Origin: Alteraurantiacibacter buctensis
GTDB taxonomy: Bacteria; Pseudomonadota; Alphaproteobacteria; Sphingomonadales; Sphingomonadaceae
NCBI RefSeq assembly: GCF_009827655.1
Contig: NZ_WTYV01000002.1
Coordinates: forward strand, 657 to 64,656
Direction: 5' to 3'
DNA: 64,000 nt
Shown: piece by piece, positions 35,143 through 44,684 of the stretch
Layout: every line of letters starts with the position of its first letter
How positions within the stretch are numbered: the stretch's first letter is position 1
The notes under the pieces: model-generated
What the model was told of the DNA's origin: nothing
What the model saw: the letters and a program-made list of their open reading frames with translations, nothing else
Database searches by the model: none
Position numbers and translations under genes: made by a program

Positions 35143-36334
35143 CGGCCTGACCGCCCTCCAGCGGCAATCGCCCCGCTTTCTGCTCCTTTATGCCCTGGCC
35201 GTGGCGGGCGGGGCCATCGCCTATGTCCCGCTGCTTACCATCCTGCTGCCGGTGATGGTGGAAGCGGCTGCCGGCCCGCAGGGGGTGACATGGTTGGCCT
35301 ATGTCGCCTTTGCCGGAGCCGTGGCCGCCAGCCTGGGCAACATTGCCTTCGGCTGGCTGTCCGACCGCACCGGCACGCGGCGGCCGTGGATCGTGGCAGG
35401 CCTGGCCGGAAGCACCGCCTTGTTGCTGGTGGTAGACCGGGTGGTTGGCAACCTGCCGCTGTTATTGGTCACGCTGGTGGTGTGGCAGGTGTTCCTCAAC
35501 ATGATGCTGGGCCCGCTTTCTGCCTGGGCAGGGGACCTGGTACCCGATCACCAGAAGGGCGTACTGGGCGGGCTGCTGGCCTTTGCCCCGGCGCTGGGCG
35601 CGCTGTCGGGCACGCTGGTCACCTTCCCGGGAGTGGCCGCGCCGGACGAGCGCCTGGGCATGGTGGCATTCCTGGTTGTGGCTGCTGTCCTTCCGGTGCT
35701 GCTGCTGGGACGGCCCCGGCCCTTTCCGCACCTGATGGTGAACCCGCCAGAGGGTGAGGCAGGGCCGCTGGCCGGGCCGCACCGTATCGTCGCCCGGATG
35801 TGGCTGGCGCGGCTGCTGGTGCAGGTGGCGGAATCGGCGCTGTTTGCCTACCTCTACATGTGGCTGCGCTCGATCGCGCCGGAAACGCCGGACAGCGTTG
35901 CCGCACAGGTCTTCGGTGTGGTGCTGCTCTCTTCGGTTCCAGTCACCCTGCTGGTGGGCCGCTGGGCCGACCGCACCGGGCAGGCTATCCTGCCGCTGGG
36001 TCTGGCCGCCGTGATCTGCTGCGCGGCCTTGCTTGGCATGTCGCAGGCGACATCGCTGGAGCAGGCCATGGCCGGCTATGCCGTGTTCGGGCTGGCGGCG
36101 GCGGTCTTCCTGGCGCTGCATTCCGCCCAGACCCTGCGCGTGCTGCCCCGGCCGCAGAGCCGCGGGCGCGACCTGGGTCTGTTCAACCTGACCAACACCG
36201 TGCCCAGCCTGATCATGCCGGGCCTGACACTGGCGATGGTGCCGGTGTTCGGCTTTGCCGGCTTGTTCCTGGTGCTGGCCCTCCTGGCCGGTCTGGCCAG
36301 CCTGCTCCTGCTGGTTTTCCGCAACCCCAAATAG
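35135..36334 (+). CDS. MFS sugar/glycoside transporter
   Basis: 399 residues, about 12 transmembrane helices, with the loop 2-3 motif GWLSDRTGTRRPWIVAG (about 69-85), which matches the MFS/GPH-like consensus. No soluble extra domain. The start codon lies within the end of the LacI gene, so the two are cotranscribed. In context it should import a beta-glucooligosaccharide or glucose across the inner membrane; the substrate cannot be read from sequence. Confidence 0.85.
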   Translation: MADGLTALQRQSPRFLLLYALAVAGGAIAYVPLLTILLPVMVEAAAGPQGVTWLAYVAFAGAVAASLGNIAFGWLSDRTGTRRPWIVAGLAGSTALLLVVDRVVGNLPLLLVTLVVWQVFLNMMLGPLSAWAGDLVPDHQKGVLGGLLAFAPALGALSGTLVTFPGVAAPDERLGMVAFLVVAAVLPVLLLGRPRPFPHLMVNPPEGEAGPLAGPHRIVARMWLARLLVQVAESALFAYLYMWLRSIAPETPDSVAAQVFGVVLLSSVPVTLLVGRWADRTGQAILPLGLAAVICCAALLGMSQATSLEQAMAGYAVFGLAAAVFLALHSAQTLRVLPRPQSRGRDLGLFNLTNTVPSLIMPGLTLAMVPVFGFAGLFLVLALLAGLASLLLLVFRNPK

Positions 36335-36371
36335 GCGCTTGCGACCACGGACAAGCCGTGTAAAACCCTAA

Positions 36372-36389
36372 ATTGAGAACGTTCCCAAT
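36372..36389. promoter_or_regulatory. LacI-type operator upstream of GH3
   Basis: ATTGAGAACGTTCCCAAT shares length, central ACGT core and outer ATTG/CAAT arms with the two operators at 29611 and 29633. It is 15 nt upstream of the GH3 start, consistent with a separate promoter for GH3 and the following porter under the same repressor. Confidence 0.7.
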
Positions 36390-36404
36390 TTTCCGAGGAT
36401 GACC

Positions 36405-38870
36405 ATGCAGGTACATGCAATCAGTTGGCTGCGGACAGGTGCGGGCGTATCGCTGGCGGCACTGGCGCTGGCGGGTTGCGCCACCGTGCCGGCCGCTCCT
36501 TCGACGGCTTCGGCACCGGTTGCTGCGCCGGTTTCTGCGTTGGCCCCGGCAGGCGAGGACCAGGTGGTGGCAGATCTGCTTTCGCGCATGAGCCTGGAGC
36601 GCAAGATCGCCCAGTTGATTCAGCCCCAAATCAATTCCTTCACCGTTGAAGACATGGAGCGATACCGCTTCGGCAGCTACCTCAACGGCGGCAACGGCGG
36701 CCCCAACGGCAACGAATTCGCCCCGGCGGCGGACTGGCTGGCGCTGGCCGATGCGATGTACGACGCCTCGGTCCGTCCGCTGCCTGGCGGCGAGCCGGTG
36801 GTCGCCACCATGTGGGGCACCGATGCTGTCCACGGTCATTCCAACATCGTCGGCGCCACGCTGTTTCCGCACAACATCGCGCTGGGCGCCACCGGCGATG
36901 CGGACCTGGTGCGCCGGATCGGTGCGGCGACTGCTGCCGAGATCGAGGTGACGGGCATCGACTGGAACTTCTCCCCCACCGTAGCCGTGGCGCAGGATGA
37001 CCGCTGGGGCCGGACCTACGAAAGTTATTCGGAAGACCCGCAGTTGGTCGCCCGCCTTGGTGCCGCGCTGGTGGAGGGCTTGCAGGGCACACCCGGCAGC
37101 GCCGATTTCCTCGGCGATGGTCGGGTCATCGCCACGGCCAAGCACTTCTTCGCCGACGGCGGCACCGAACAGGGCGTGGACCAGGGTGACGTGAACGGCG
37201 ATATCGAAGAACTCATCTCGCTCCACGCCGTGCCCTATCCGGCAGCGATTGCGGCCGGGGTCGAAACGATCATGGCCAGCTTCAATTCGATCAACGGCGT
37301 GAAGATGCATGGCAACCGCGAGCTGCTGACCGGCGTGCTGCGCGAACGCATGGGGTTTGACGGACTGGTGGTGGGGGACTGGAACGCCCACGGCCAGATC
37401 GCCGGGTGCGAGATTGCCAATTGCCCCCAGGCCCTGCTGGCCGGCCTAGACATCTACATGGTGCCCGATGACTGGAAGGCGCTGATGGACAACCTGCTGG
37501 CCCAGGTGCGCGACGGCACGATTCCCATGGCGCGGGTGGATGAAGCGGTGGGCCGCGTGCTGCGGGTGAAGTACCGCGCGGGCCTGCTGGGTCCGGCGGC
37601 GCCGCGCCCTTCCGAGCGTGGGGTCGCGGGTCGGTTCGACCTGCTGGCCTCGCCCCAACACCGCGCCCTGGCGCGCGAGGCGGTGGCCAAGTCGCAGGTG
37701 GTGCTGGCCAATGATGGCGTGCTGCCGCTGCGTGCCGGCGCGCGCGTGCTGGTGGCTGGCACCGCGGCCGATGACGTGGGCCAGGCGGCGGGCGGCTGGA
37801 CGCTGGAATGGCAGGGCGGCCGGGCCGACCAGCTGCCCCGCAGCCGCTTCCCCAACGCCACCTCGATCTGGGAGGGCTTGCGCGATGCCGTGGCGGCGGG
37901 CGGCGGTTCGGCCACGCTCTCGGCCGATGGCACCTTCACCTCCCGGCCGGACGTGGCCGTGGTGGTATTTGGCGAGCGACCCTATGCCGAGTTCGCGGGT
38001 GACCAGCAGGACCTGGTGCTGCGCGACGAGGAGGGTTTGACCCTGCTGCGGCGTTTCCGCGAGCAGGGCATCCCGACCGTGGCCGTGTTCCTCTCCGGCC
38101 GCCCGATGTGGGTCAATCGCGAGCTCAACGCCGCCAACGCCTTCGTCGCCTCCTGGCTGCCCGGCAGCGAAGGCGCAGGCGTGGCCGACGTGCTGACCGG
38201 AGCAGTGCCAGCCACGGGCCGCTTGTCGTTCTCGTGGCCCGCCGCTTGCGAAGGCCGGCCGGTGAACGGGCCGGACGGCGCTCTTTTCCCGCTGGGGCAT
38301 GGCCATTCGCTGTCCGGGACCGCGCCGCTTGCGCGCCTCAGCGAAGAGTGCTCGGCTCTTGCCAGCAACAGCAATGCTGCCCTGGTGTTCGGCTCGGGCC
38401 GGCTGGGGCAGGGCGTCACCGCCTTCGCCGCCCCGCTGGCGGCATCAGGTGATGGTGAACTGCTGCCGCAGATGCGCGGCGACATGAGCGCGGCGGGCGT
38501 TACCGCACGCGGCTATGACCGCGATGCGCAGGAGGATGCGCGCCAGATTGTGATGCGTGGCGGCTCGCGCTTCGGCCTGCGGCAGGCGCAGGATAGCGGC
38601 GGGGCCTGGCGCATTTCGTACGAGGTGGTCACCCGCCCCACCGCCCCCGTCAGCTTGCAGGTGGGCGAGGGCGCAGCGGCTACCACGCTGGACCTGACCA
38701 GCCACTTCGCCCATGCCGAGGGCAAGGGCTGGCGCGAAATGCTGATAACCGATGCCTGCGCCCCCGGCCTGGGATCGCGCCTTGCCTTTACCACACAGGC
38801 CGACGTAACTTTCCGCATCTCGCGCGTGCGGCGCGAACAGGTGCCGGCGGATACGCCTTGTGCCTTCTGA
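36405..38870 (+). CDS. GH3 beta-glucosidase, lipoprotein
   Basis: 821 residues. ATG 36405 is preferred over ATG 36399 because the CCGAGG ribosome site abuts the latter and is 6 nt from the former. Lipobox ALAGC with Cys25. The GH3 N-terminal barrel spans about 45-385, with the nucleophile Asp in FDGLVVGDWNAHGQ near 325. The C-terminal alpha/beta sandwich (about 410-620) and a trailing beta domain follow. It should release glucose from beta-glucooligosaccharides made by the GH16 enzyme. It is followed by a FucP-like porter. Confidence 0.93.
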   Translation: MQVHAISWLRTGAGVSLAALALAGCATVPAAPSTASAPVAAPVSALAPAGEDQVVADLLSRMSLERKIAQLIQPQINSFTVEDMERYRFGSYLNGGNGGPNGNEFAPAADWLALADAMYDASVRPLPGGEPVVATMWGTDAVHGHSNIVGATLFPHNIALGATGDADLVRRIGAATAAEIEVTGIDWNFSPTVAVAQDDRWGRTYESYSEDPQLVARLGAALVEGLQGTPGSADFLGDGRVIATAKHFFADGGTEQGVDQGDVNGDIEELISLHAVPYPAAIAAGVETIMASFNSINGVKMHGNRELLTGVLRERMGFDGLVVGDWNAHGQIAGCEIANCPQALLAGLDIYMVPDDWKALMDNLLAQVRDGTIPMARVDEAVGRVLRVKYRAGLLGPAAPRPSERGVAGRFDLLASPQHRALAREAVAKSQVVLANDGVLPLRAGARVLVAGTAADDVGQAAGGWTLEWQGGRADQLPRSRFPNATSIWEGLRDAVAAGGGSATLSADGTFTSRPDVAVVVFGERPYAEFAGDQQDLVLRDEEGLTLLRRFREQGIPTVAVFLSGRPMWVNRELNAANAFVASWLPGSEGAGVADVLTGAVPATGRLSFSWPAACEGRPVNGPDGALFPLGHGHSLSGTAPLARLSEECSALASNSNAALVFGSGRLGQGVTAFAAPLAASGDGELLPQMRGDMSAAGVTARGYDRDAQEDARQIVMRGGSRFGLRQAQDSGGAWRISYEVVTRPTAPVSLQVGEGAAATTLDLTSHFAHAEGKGWREMLITDACAPGLGSRLAFTTQADVTFRISRVRREQVPADTPCAF

Positions 38871-38932
38871 CCAACGATAAGAAACACTGACTGGGGCCGG
38901 CACCGCCGGCCCGCATGGGGAGGATATTGCCG

Positions 38933-40228
38933 ATGGCACTTGCGCCAACCACTGCGGAGGGGGTTCCCGCCACCACCGATGATCGCCCGCCGGTGGATGC
39001 GCCGGGGCTGAACTATTTCGTGTTCGGGCTGTTCTTCATCTTCGGCGGGATCACCTCGCTGAACGATGTGATCATTCCCAAGCTGAAGGAGCTGTTCACC
39101 CTCAGCTTCTTCGAGGCCAGCCTGGTGCAGTTCTGCTTCTTCATCGCCTATGCCGTGGTCGGCATTCCCGGCGCGCAACTGGTAAAGCGCATCGGCTACA
39201 TGCGCGGCGCGGTGACCGGGCTGGTGACGATGCTGGTCGGCTGCCTGCTATTCATCCCCGCCAGCCAGAGCGCGGTCTTCGGCGTGTTCCTGTTCGCCTA
39301 CTTCATCCTCGCCACCGGCGTGGTGCTGGTGCAGATCGTGGCCAACCCGCTGATCAGCCTGCTGGGCAAGCCATCCACCACCCACAGCCGGTTGACCTTT
39401 GCCCAGGCGTTCAACTCGCTGGGGACCACGATCTTCCCCTACTTCGGCGCGATCCTGATCCTGGGTTCGCTGGCCACCGTCACGGCAGATCAACTTTCCG
39501 GGGCTGAGCTGACCGCCTATCGCCAGGCGGAAAGCCAGGCGATCGTCAACGGCTACCTGGGCCTGGCCGTGGCGCTGGGCGTGGTGGCGGCCGTGGTCTG
39601 GTTGTTCCGCAACCGCCTGAAGGGCGAACAGCACGAAGCCTCCAGCCTGGTGGATGGCCTGAAGCTGCTGGCCCGCCCGCGCTTCGGCTATGGCGCGGCG
39701 TGCATCTTCCTTTACGTGGGGGCAGAGGTCGCCATCGGCAGCTTCATCGTCAACTACCTGATGCAGGACAGCGTGCTGGACCTGGCCGAACAGGACGCGG
39801 GCAAGCTGATCTCGCTCTACTGGGGCGGGGCGCTGGTGGGCCGGTTCATCGGCTCGGGCTTGCTGCGCCTTGTCAGCCCCGGCCTGCTGCTGGCCACCGT
39901 GGCTGCGGGGGCGATTGCCCTGATCGCGCTGTCTGCCAACACCACCGGCGAGGTGGCGGGCTATTCGCTGCTGGCCGTGGGCCTGATGAACTCGATCATG
40001 TTCCCGACGATCTTCTCGCTGGCCTGCGAGAAGCTGGGCAGCAAGGCAGCGGACGGATCGGGCATCATCAACGTGGCCATTGCCGGCGGCGCGGTGATCC
40101 CGGCCATCTACGGCGCGCTGGCCGACCAGATCGGCCTGGGCCCGGCGCTATTCATCCCCGCCCTGTGCTATGCCATCATCGCCGGTTTCGGGATCTTCAC
40201 CCGCCGACCGGCGCAGGACGAGGCCTGA
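38933..40228 (+). CDS. FucP/GluP-family sugar:H+ symporter
   Basis: 431 residues from ATG 38933 (GGGGAGGA 9 nt upstream; an ATG at 38915 is itself part of that site). About 12 helices. LNYFVFGLFFIFGGITSLND near 30 and the QIVANPLISLLG segment in TM5 are typical of the FHS/FucP family that takes up glucose, galactose or fucose. It is 62 nt after GH3, so it probably imports the glucose that GH3 releases. A strong two-way hairpin follows. Confidence 0.9.
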   Translation: MALAPTTAEGVPATTDDRPPVDAPGLNYFVFGLFFIFGGITSLNDVIIPKLKELFTLSFFEASLVQFCFFIAYAVVGIPGAQLVKRIGYMRGAVTGLVTMLVGCLLFIPASQSAVFGVFLFAYFILATGVVLVQIVANPLISLLGKPSTTHSRLTFAQAFNSLGTTIFPYFGAILILGSLATVTADQLSGAELTAYRQAESQAIVNGYLGLAVALGVVAAVVWLFRNRLKGEQHEASSLVDGLKLLARPRFGYGAACIFLYVGAEVAIGSFIVNYLMQDSVLDLAEQDAGKLISLYWGGALVGRFIGSGLLRLVSPGLLLATVAAGAIALIALSANTTGEVAGYSLLAVGLMNSIMFPTIFSLACEKLGSKAADGSGIINVAIAGGAVIPAIYGALADQIGLGPALFIPALCYAIIAGFGIFTRRPAQDEA

Positions 40229-40242
40229 CCCGCTACCTAAGT

Positions 40243-40274
40243 GGACGGGCTGGCGGCCCCGCCGCCGCCCGTCC
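40243..40274. terminator. bidirectional hairpin between the two glycan loci
   Basis: GGACGGGC/GCCCGTCC outer stem plus GGCGGC/GCCGCC inner stem, one bulged T and a 3-nt loop, between convergent stop codons at 40228 and 40277. It can serve both operons and cleanly separates the beta-glucan from the alpha-glucan locus. Confidence 0.8.
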
Positions 40275-40276
40275 CC

Positions 40277-41587
40277 CTAGAGCCCGCCGGCGATATCTTC
40301 CAGGCTGCGGCCGCGGGTTTCGGGCATGGCCAGGTGCACCCACACCAGTTGCAGCACCATGATTGCCGCGAAGCCCAGGAAGATCGTCACCGGTGGCACC
40401 GTGGCGAGCAGGCCCGGCATCACCAGGGTCAGCGCGGCAGCGAAGACCCAGTGCGTGCCCGCGCCCAGGCTCTGACCCTTGGCACGCGCAGCGCTGGGGA
40501 AGATCTCGCTGATGAATACCCAGATCACCGCCCCCTGGCCGATTGCGTGCGCGGCGATGAAGGCCAGGATGAATGGCAGCACCAGGCCGAAGTTGCCGCT
40601 GCCGAAGCCGTAGGCGGTCATCCCCAGCGAGACGATGTAGCCCACCGAGCCGACATACATGAGGAACTTGCGGCCCGCCCGGTCGATCAGCGCCATGCCC
40701 ACCAGCGTGAACAGCAGGTTGATCGCGCCGATGCCCACCGTGGCCAGCAGGGCGACCGACTGGCCCGCGCCAGACAGCTCGAAGATGCGCGGGGCGAAGT
40801 AGATGATCGCATTGATGCCCGATAGCTGGTTGAACATGGCAATGGTGAAGGCCAGCAGCAGCGGTCGGCGATAGGCCGCGCCGAAGAACTGCCTCCACGT
40901 TACCGCGCCCGCATCGTGTGCGGCTTCCTGGCGGATCGCGGCCACCGTTTCATCAACCGTGGCCGGGTTGATCGCCGCCAGCACGGTGCGGGCCCGCTCT
41001 TCGGCCCGTAGCTTGATCAGCAGCCAGCGTGGGCTTTCCGGAATGAACAGCGCCGCCACAAGGTAGGCAAGGGCAGGCAGCGTTTCGGCACCCAGCATCC
41101 AGCGCCACGCATGTTCGCCCGCGCCATCAAGCGCATAGTTGGAAAGATAGGCAATCAGGATGCCCAGCACGATCATCGCCTGGAACAGCGCCACCAGCCG
41201 CCCGCGCCATTCGCGTGGGGCGATCTCGGCGATGTAGGCCGGTGCCGCCACCGAACTGGCGCCCACGCCCAGCCCGCCCAGGAAGCGGAAGGCCATGAAG
41301 CTGGCCGGATCCCAGGCCAGCGCGGAGCCCACGGCGGAGACGGCATAGGCCACGCCGATCCAGATCAGACAGCGCTTGCGGCCCAGCGCATCAAGCGGCC
41401 AGCCGGCGGCGAGCGCCCCGATCACCGTGCCCCACAGGGCGGCGGAAATGGCGAGGCCATGAACCAGGTCGCTCATGGCCCATTCGGCCTGAAGCGCCTG
41501 CTCGGCACCGGAAATCACCGCGGTATCGAAACCGAACAGGAATCCCGCCAGCGCCGCGATCAGCGCCCAGCTGCCACTCTTGCCCAT
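40277..41587 (-). CDS. sugar porter (MFS, SP family)
   Basis: 436 residues, 12 helices. Family marks are GRRxx-type loop AALGRKRCLIW region near 60-75, the PESPRWLL motif (FIPESPRWLLIKLR, about 178-191), and the C-terminal PETRGRSLEDI. It is last in a leftward operon after a GH13 enzyme and an SLC45/GPH-type porter. The likely substrate is glucose or maltose. Confidence 0.93.
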   Translation of the reverse strand: MGKSGSWALIAALAGFLFGFDTAVISGAEQALQAEWAMSDLVHGLAISAALWGTVIGALAAGWPLDALGRKRCLIWIGVAYAVSAVGSALAWDPASFMAFRFLGGLGVGASSVAAPAYIAEIAPREWRGRLVALFQAMIVLGILIAYLSNYALDGAGEHAWRWMLGAETLPALAYLVAALFIPESPRWLLIKLRAEERARTVLAAINPATVDETVAAIRQEAAHDAGAVTWRQFFGAAYRRPLLLAFTIAMFNQLSGINAIIYFAPRIFELSGAGQSVALLATVGIGAINLLFTLVGMALIDRAGRKFLMYVGSVGYIVSLGMTAYGFGSGNFGLVLPFILAFIAAHAIGQGAVIWVFISEIFPSAARAKGQSLGAGTHWVFAAALTLVMPGLLATVPPVTIFLGFAAIMVLQLVWVHLAMPETRGRSLEDIAGGL

Positions 41588-41620
41588 GTGCCCCTTCCCC
41601 TCCCCAGGAAAACTTTTGCG

Positions 41621-43015
41621 CTACTGGTTGCCACCACCGGCCAGCAAGCGCCAGCCCCAGGCGGGCAGATCCACCGTGTCGCCCGCCGCGATGGTCACCG
41701 GCTGGCCGCTGCTGAAATCGGTATAGGTGCCCGCAGCCAGCCCGTCGGCCAGCCGCGCGGTCACCGGTTCGGCGGACAGGTTGAACAGGCCCACCACCTT
41801 GTTGCCATCCTGCTGGCGCACCCAGGCGAACAGTTGCTGGGGCTTGTCGTTCACAACCTGGCTCATCCGCGCACCCCAGCGGCCGTTGTGCAGGGCGGGG
41901 TTGGCATCGCGGAACGCGATCAGATCGGCCAGCAGGGTGCCGTAGGTGCAGGTCTGCCCCTGCCGCCAGTCGATCGGGTCTTTTTCGAAGAACTCCAGCC
42001 GGTCGGCATTGCAGGCTTCCTGGCCGTTGTGGATCATCGGCAGGCCTTCATGGGTGAAGCTGAGCGCGGTCATCGCCTCCAGCGCCGGGCCAAAGTTCTC
42101 GTAGATCGTGCCTTCCCACGCGTTGCTGTCGTGGTTTTCGATATAGGTCAGGCGCATGGCCTCGCGCGGCCACAGGCTTTCGTTCTCGGCGTAATAGCCG
42201 AAGAAGCCGGTGGCGTTGGCCTCGCCGTGGGCGATCTTCTTGCTGGCGACGTGCCAGTCCCAGCCGTACGAGGCGTCAAACGCGGCGCGGTGCCAGGCCG
42301 ATTGCTGCACCTCGCCCAGCATGAAGACCGGGCGGATGGCATCCAGCCGCGCACGCATCGTTTCCCAGAAGTCCACCGGGACATAGCCGGCCACGTCGGC
42401 ACGGAATCCGTCCACGCCAAAGTCGCGCACCCACATTTCCATCGCCCCGCCAATGTGCTGGCGCACGCCGGGCTGGCTCCAGTCGAGGTCGATCACGTCG
42501 GACCAGTCCCACCAGGGGGTGGGGCGGAAGTGGCCGTCCCACGTCTTTTCGTACCAGTCGGGGTGCTGGGTGGCCAAGGCGTTGTCCCAGGCGGTGTGGT
42601 TGGCCACCAGGTCCAGGATTACCTTGAAGCCCTCTGCGTGCGCAGCATCGATGAAGGCGCGCAGGTCCGCCTCGGTGCCGAATTCGGGGTTCACCGCATA
42701 GTAGTCGCGCACCGAATAGGGGGAGCCGAGCGTGCCCTTGCGGTTCTGCGCGCCGATCGGGTGGATCGGCATCAGCCACAACACGTCCACCCCCAGCGCG
42801 CGCAGGCGCGGCAGTTCGCGGGTGGCGGCGGCAAAGGTGCCCTCCGGCGTGAACTGGCGGGTGTTGATCTGGTAGAGCACGGCGGTGCGCATCCAATCCG
42901 GGTTCCGGATCTGCACGTACTGGGCCGGCTGCCAGGGGTCGGCGGCTTCCTGCGCCAGGGCCGGGGTGGCGGCAGCGATCAGGGCGGCGGCGAGCGAAAA
43001 GGCGATACGGCGCAT
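41621..43015 (-). CDS. GH13 alpha-amylase-family enzyme, secreted
   Basis: 464 residues with a cleavable signal peptide (ATPALAQE, about residue 22). Catalytic barrel motifs in order: DLVANHTAWDN (about 190-200), GVDGFRADVAGY with the nucleophile Asp, MLGEVQQS with the acid/base Glu, and IENHDSNAW with the third Asp. A short C-terminal beta domain follows. It should act on maltooligosaccharides in the periplasm. It is 3 nt after the MFS gene and 33 nt before the sugar porter gene. Confidence 0.93.
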   Translation of the reverse strand: MRRIAFSLAAALIAAATPALAQEAADPWQPAQYVQIRNPDWMRTAVLYQINTRQFTPEGTFAAATRELPRLRALGVDVLWLMPIHPIGAQNRKGTLGSPYSVRDYYAVNPEFGTEADLRAFIDAAHAEGFKVILDLVANHTAWDNALATQHPDWYEKTWDGHFRPTPWWDWSDVIDLDWSQPGVRQHIGGAMEMWVRDFGVDGFRADVAGYVPVDFWETMRARLDAIRPVFMLGEVQQSAWHRAAFDASYGWDWHVASKKIAHGEANATGFFGYYAENESLWPREAMRLTYIENHDSNAWEGTIYENFGPALEAMTALSFTHEGLPMIHNGQEACNADRLEFFEKDPIDWRQGQTCTYGTLLADLIAFRDANPALHNGRWGARMSQVVNDKPQQLFAWVRQQDGNKVVGLFNLSAEPVTARLADGLAAGTYTDFSSGQPVTIAAGDTVDLPAWGWRLLAGGGNQ

Positions 43016-43018
43016 GGG

Positions 43019-44563
43019 TCAGGGGTCCTTGTTGACGGGGGTAGAGGGGAGGGCGGCCGACACGCGGCCCATCGCCAGCGCGGCGACAATGAAGCCGGCG
43101 GCGGCGAACAGCATCGTCCACACCGGCTCACCCGGGAAAAAGGCCTGCATGATCGAACCCATCACGGTCGCCACCAGCAGTTGCGGCACCACCACGAAGA
43201 CGTTGAACAGGCCCATGTAGATGCCCAGCTTCGCCTGCGGCAGGCTGGAGGCGAGGATGGCATAGGGCATGGCCAGGATGCTGGCCCAGGCAATGCCGAT
43301 GCCCACCTCGGCCAGCAGCAGCGCCTGCGCATCGCGCACCAGGAAGAAGGCGAGAAATCCCGCCGCACCGATGGTCAGGCAGATCGAATGGGTCCGCACC
43401 TGCCCGAAGCGGCGGCTGAGCCACGGCAGGAGGGCCAGGGCCGCCACGGCCGCCACTCCGTTGTAGACGGTGAAGAGGACGTTCACCCAGTTGGCGCCTT
43501 CGTTATAGGCGGCGCTGGCCGGATCGCTGCTGCCAAATACGTACTGGGTCACCACCGGGGTGGTGTTGATCCACATGATGAACAGGCCCGACCAGCTGAA
43601 GAACTGCACCAGCGCCAGCCGCTTCATCACCTCGGGCATCCCGGCAAAGTCGCCCACGATGCTCGACAGCATCGAGGAGGAGCGCCCGGCGCGGGCCGAG
43701 CTGATCGCCAATGCGCTGAGCACGCCATACAGCACCAGCAGCGCCCCCAGCAGCAGCACTTCCTTTTCCAGGTCCAGCGCCTCGACCGAGAGGGCGACGG
43801 CAAGGCCGAGCGCAACCCAGAGGCCACTGGAAACGTAGGTCTTGGCGGCCAGCGCGCGCACCGGCAGGTCGTCTGTTGCGGCAGCGCCTTCGGCCCCGGC
43901 AAAGGCGGCCTGCTCCTCCGGGCTGTATTCGCGGGTGGTCAGCACGGTCCACATGACGGCGGCAAACAGTGCTGCGCCGCCAGCCCAGAAGCTCCACTTC
44001 ACCGTATCGGGCAACTGCCCGTCGGGGGCCAAGTTGGGCACGCCGAGGTGCTCCAGTAGCCACGGGAAGATCGACCCCACCACCGCGCCCGCGCCGATGA
44101 AGGCGGTTTGCACGGCATAGCCGGCGCTGTGCTGGTCGGTCCGCAACATGTCGCCCACGAAAGCGCGGAACGGCTCCATCGAGACGTTGAGGCTGGCATC
44201 GAGCACCCACAGCATCACCGCGGCAAACACCAGCGGCGCGCCCATCAGCGGGCTCAGCGGCATGATCAGCAGGGCAAGGGCCGAAAGTACGGCCCCGGCC
44301 AGGAAATAGGGTCGGCGGCGACCCAGCCGGTTCCAGGTCCGATCGGACAGGTGGCCGATCACCGGCTGTACCAGCAGCCCGGTCAGCGGCGCGGCTACCC
44401 ACAGCGCAGGCAGGTCGTCCATGCTGGCGCCCAGCGTCTGGAAGACGCGGCTCATGTTCGCGTTCTGCAGGGCAAAGCCGATCTGGATGCCGAAGAAGCC
44501 GAAGCTGATGTTCCACAGGCCCCAGAAGCCCTGGCGCGGCTTGTCCGTTCGCGGTTGTCCCAT
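43019..44563 (-). CDS. MFS transporter, SLC45/GPH-like, maltose or sucrose type
   Basis: 514 residues from ATG 44563 with GGAGAAGGT upstream; in-frame codons before it are non-coding in character. About 12 helices. [20 protein letters not shown] in TM1 and [19 protein letters not shown] after TM2 are hallmarks of the SLC45-like group that takes up maltose, maltodextrin or sucrose with protons. It is first in the operon with GH13 and the SP porter. The LacI gene lies 121 bp upstream on the same strand. Confidence 0.9.
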   Translation of the reverse strand: MGQPRTDKPRQGFWGLWNISFGFFGIQIGFALQNANMSRVFQTLGASMDDLPALWVAAPLTGLLVQPVIGHLSDRTWNRLGRRRPYFLAGAVLSALALLIMPLSPLMGAPLVFAAVMLWVLDASLNVSMEPFRAFVGDMLRTDQHSAGYAVQTAFIGAGAVVGSIFPWLLEHLGVPNLAPDGQLPDTVKWSFWAGGAALFAAVMWTVLTTREYSPEEQAAFAGAEGAAATDDLPVRALAAKTYVSSGLWVALGLAVALSVEALDLEKEVLLLGALLVLYGVLSALAISSARAGRSSSMLSSIVGDFAGMPEVMKRLALVQFFSWSGLFIMWINTTPVVTQYVFGSSDPASAAYNEGANWVNVLFTVYNGVAAVAALALLPWLSRRFGQVRTHSICLTIGAAGFLAFFLVRDAQALLLAEVGIGIAWASILAMPYAILASSLPQAKLGIYMGLFNVFVVVPQLLVATVMGSIMQAFFPGEPVWTMLFAAAGFIVAALAMGRVSAALPSTPVNKDP

Positions 44564-44652
44564 CGCGCGCACACCTTCTCCCGTACGGTGGACTTGCCGC
44601 CACCTTGCTCGATAGCCCACGGCTGGCATGGAAGCGCCGGGGCCCGCAACAT

Positions 44653-44664
44653 GTATACGAATGT
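44653..44664. promoter_or_regulatory. possible LacI operator upstream of the leftward transport operon
   Basis: GTATACGAATGT lies 90 bp upstream of the SLC45-like start and resembles the site at 46586 (GTATACGTATGC) upstream of the alpha-glucan receptor. The shared core is GTATACGnATG. Symmetry is incomplete here, so confidence is modest. Confidence 0.4.
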
Positions 44665-44684
44665 ATAGCGGGACTTGCGCGCCC

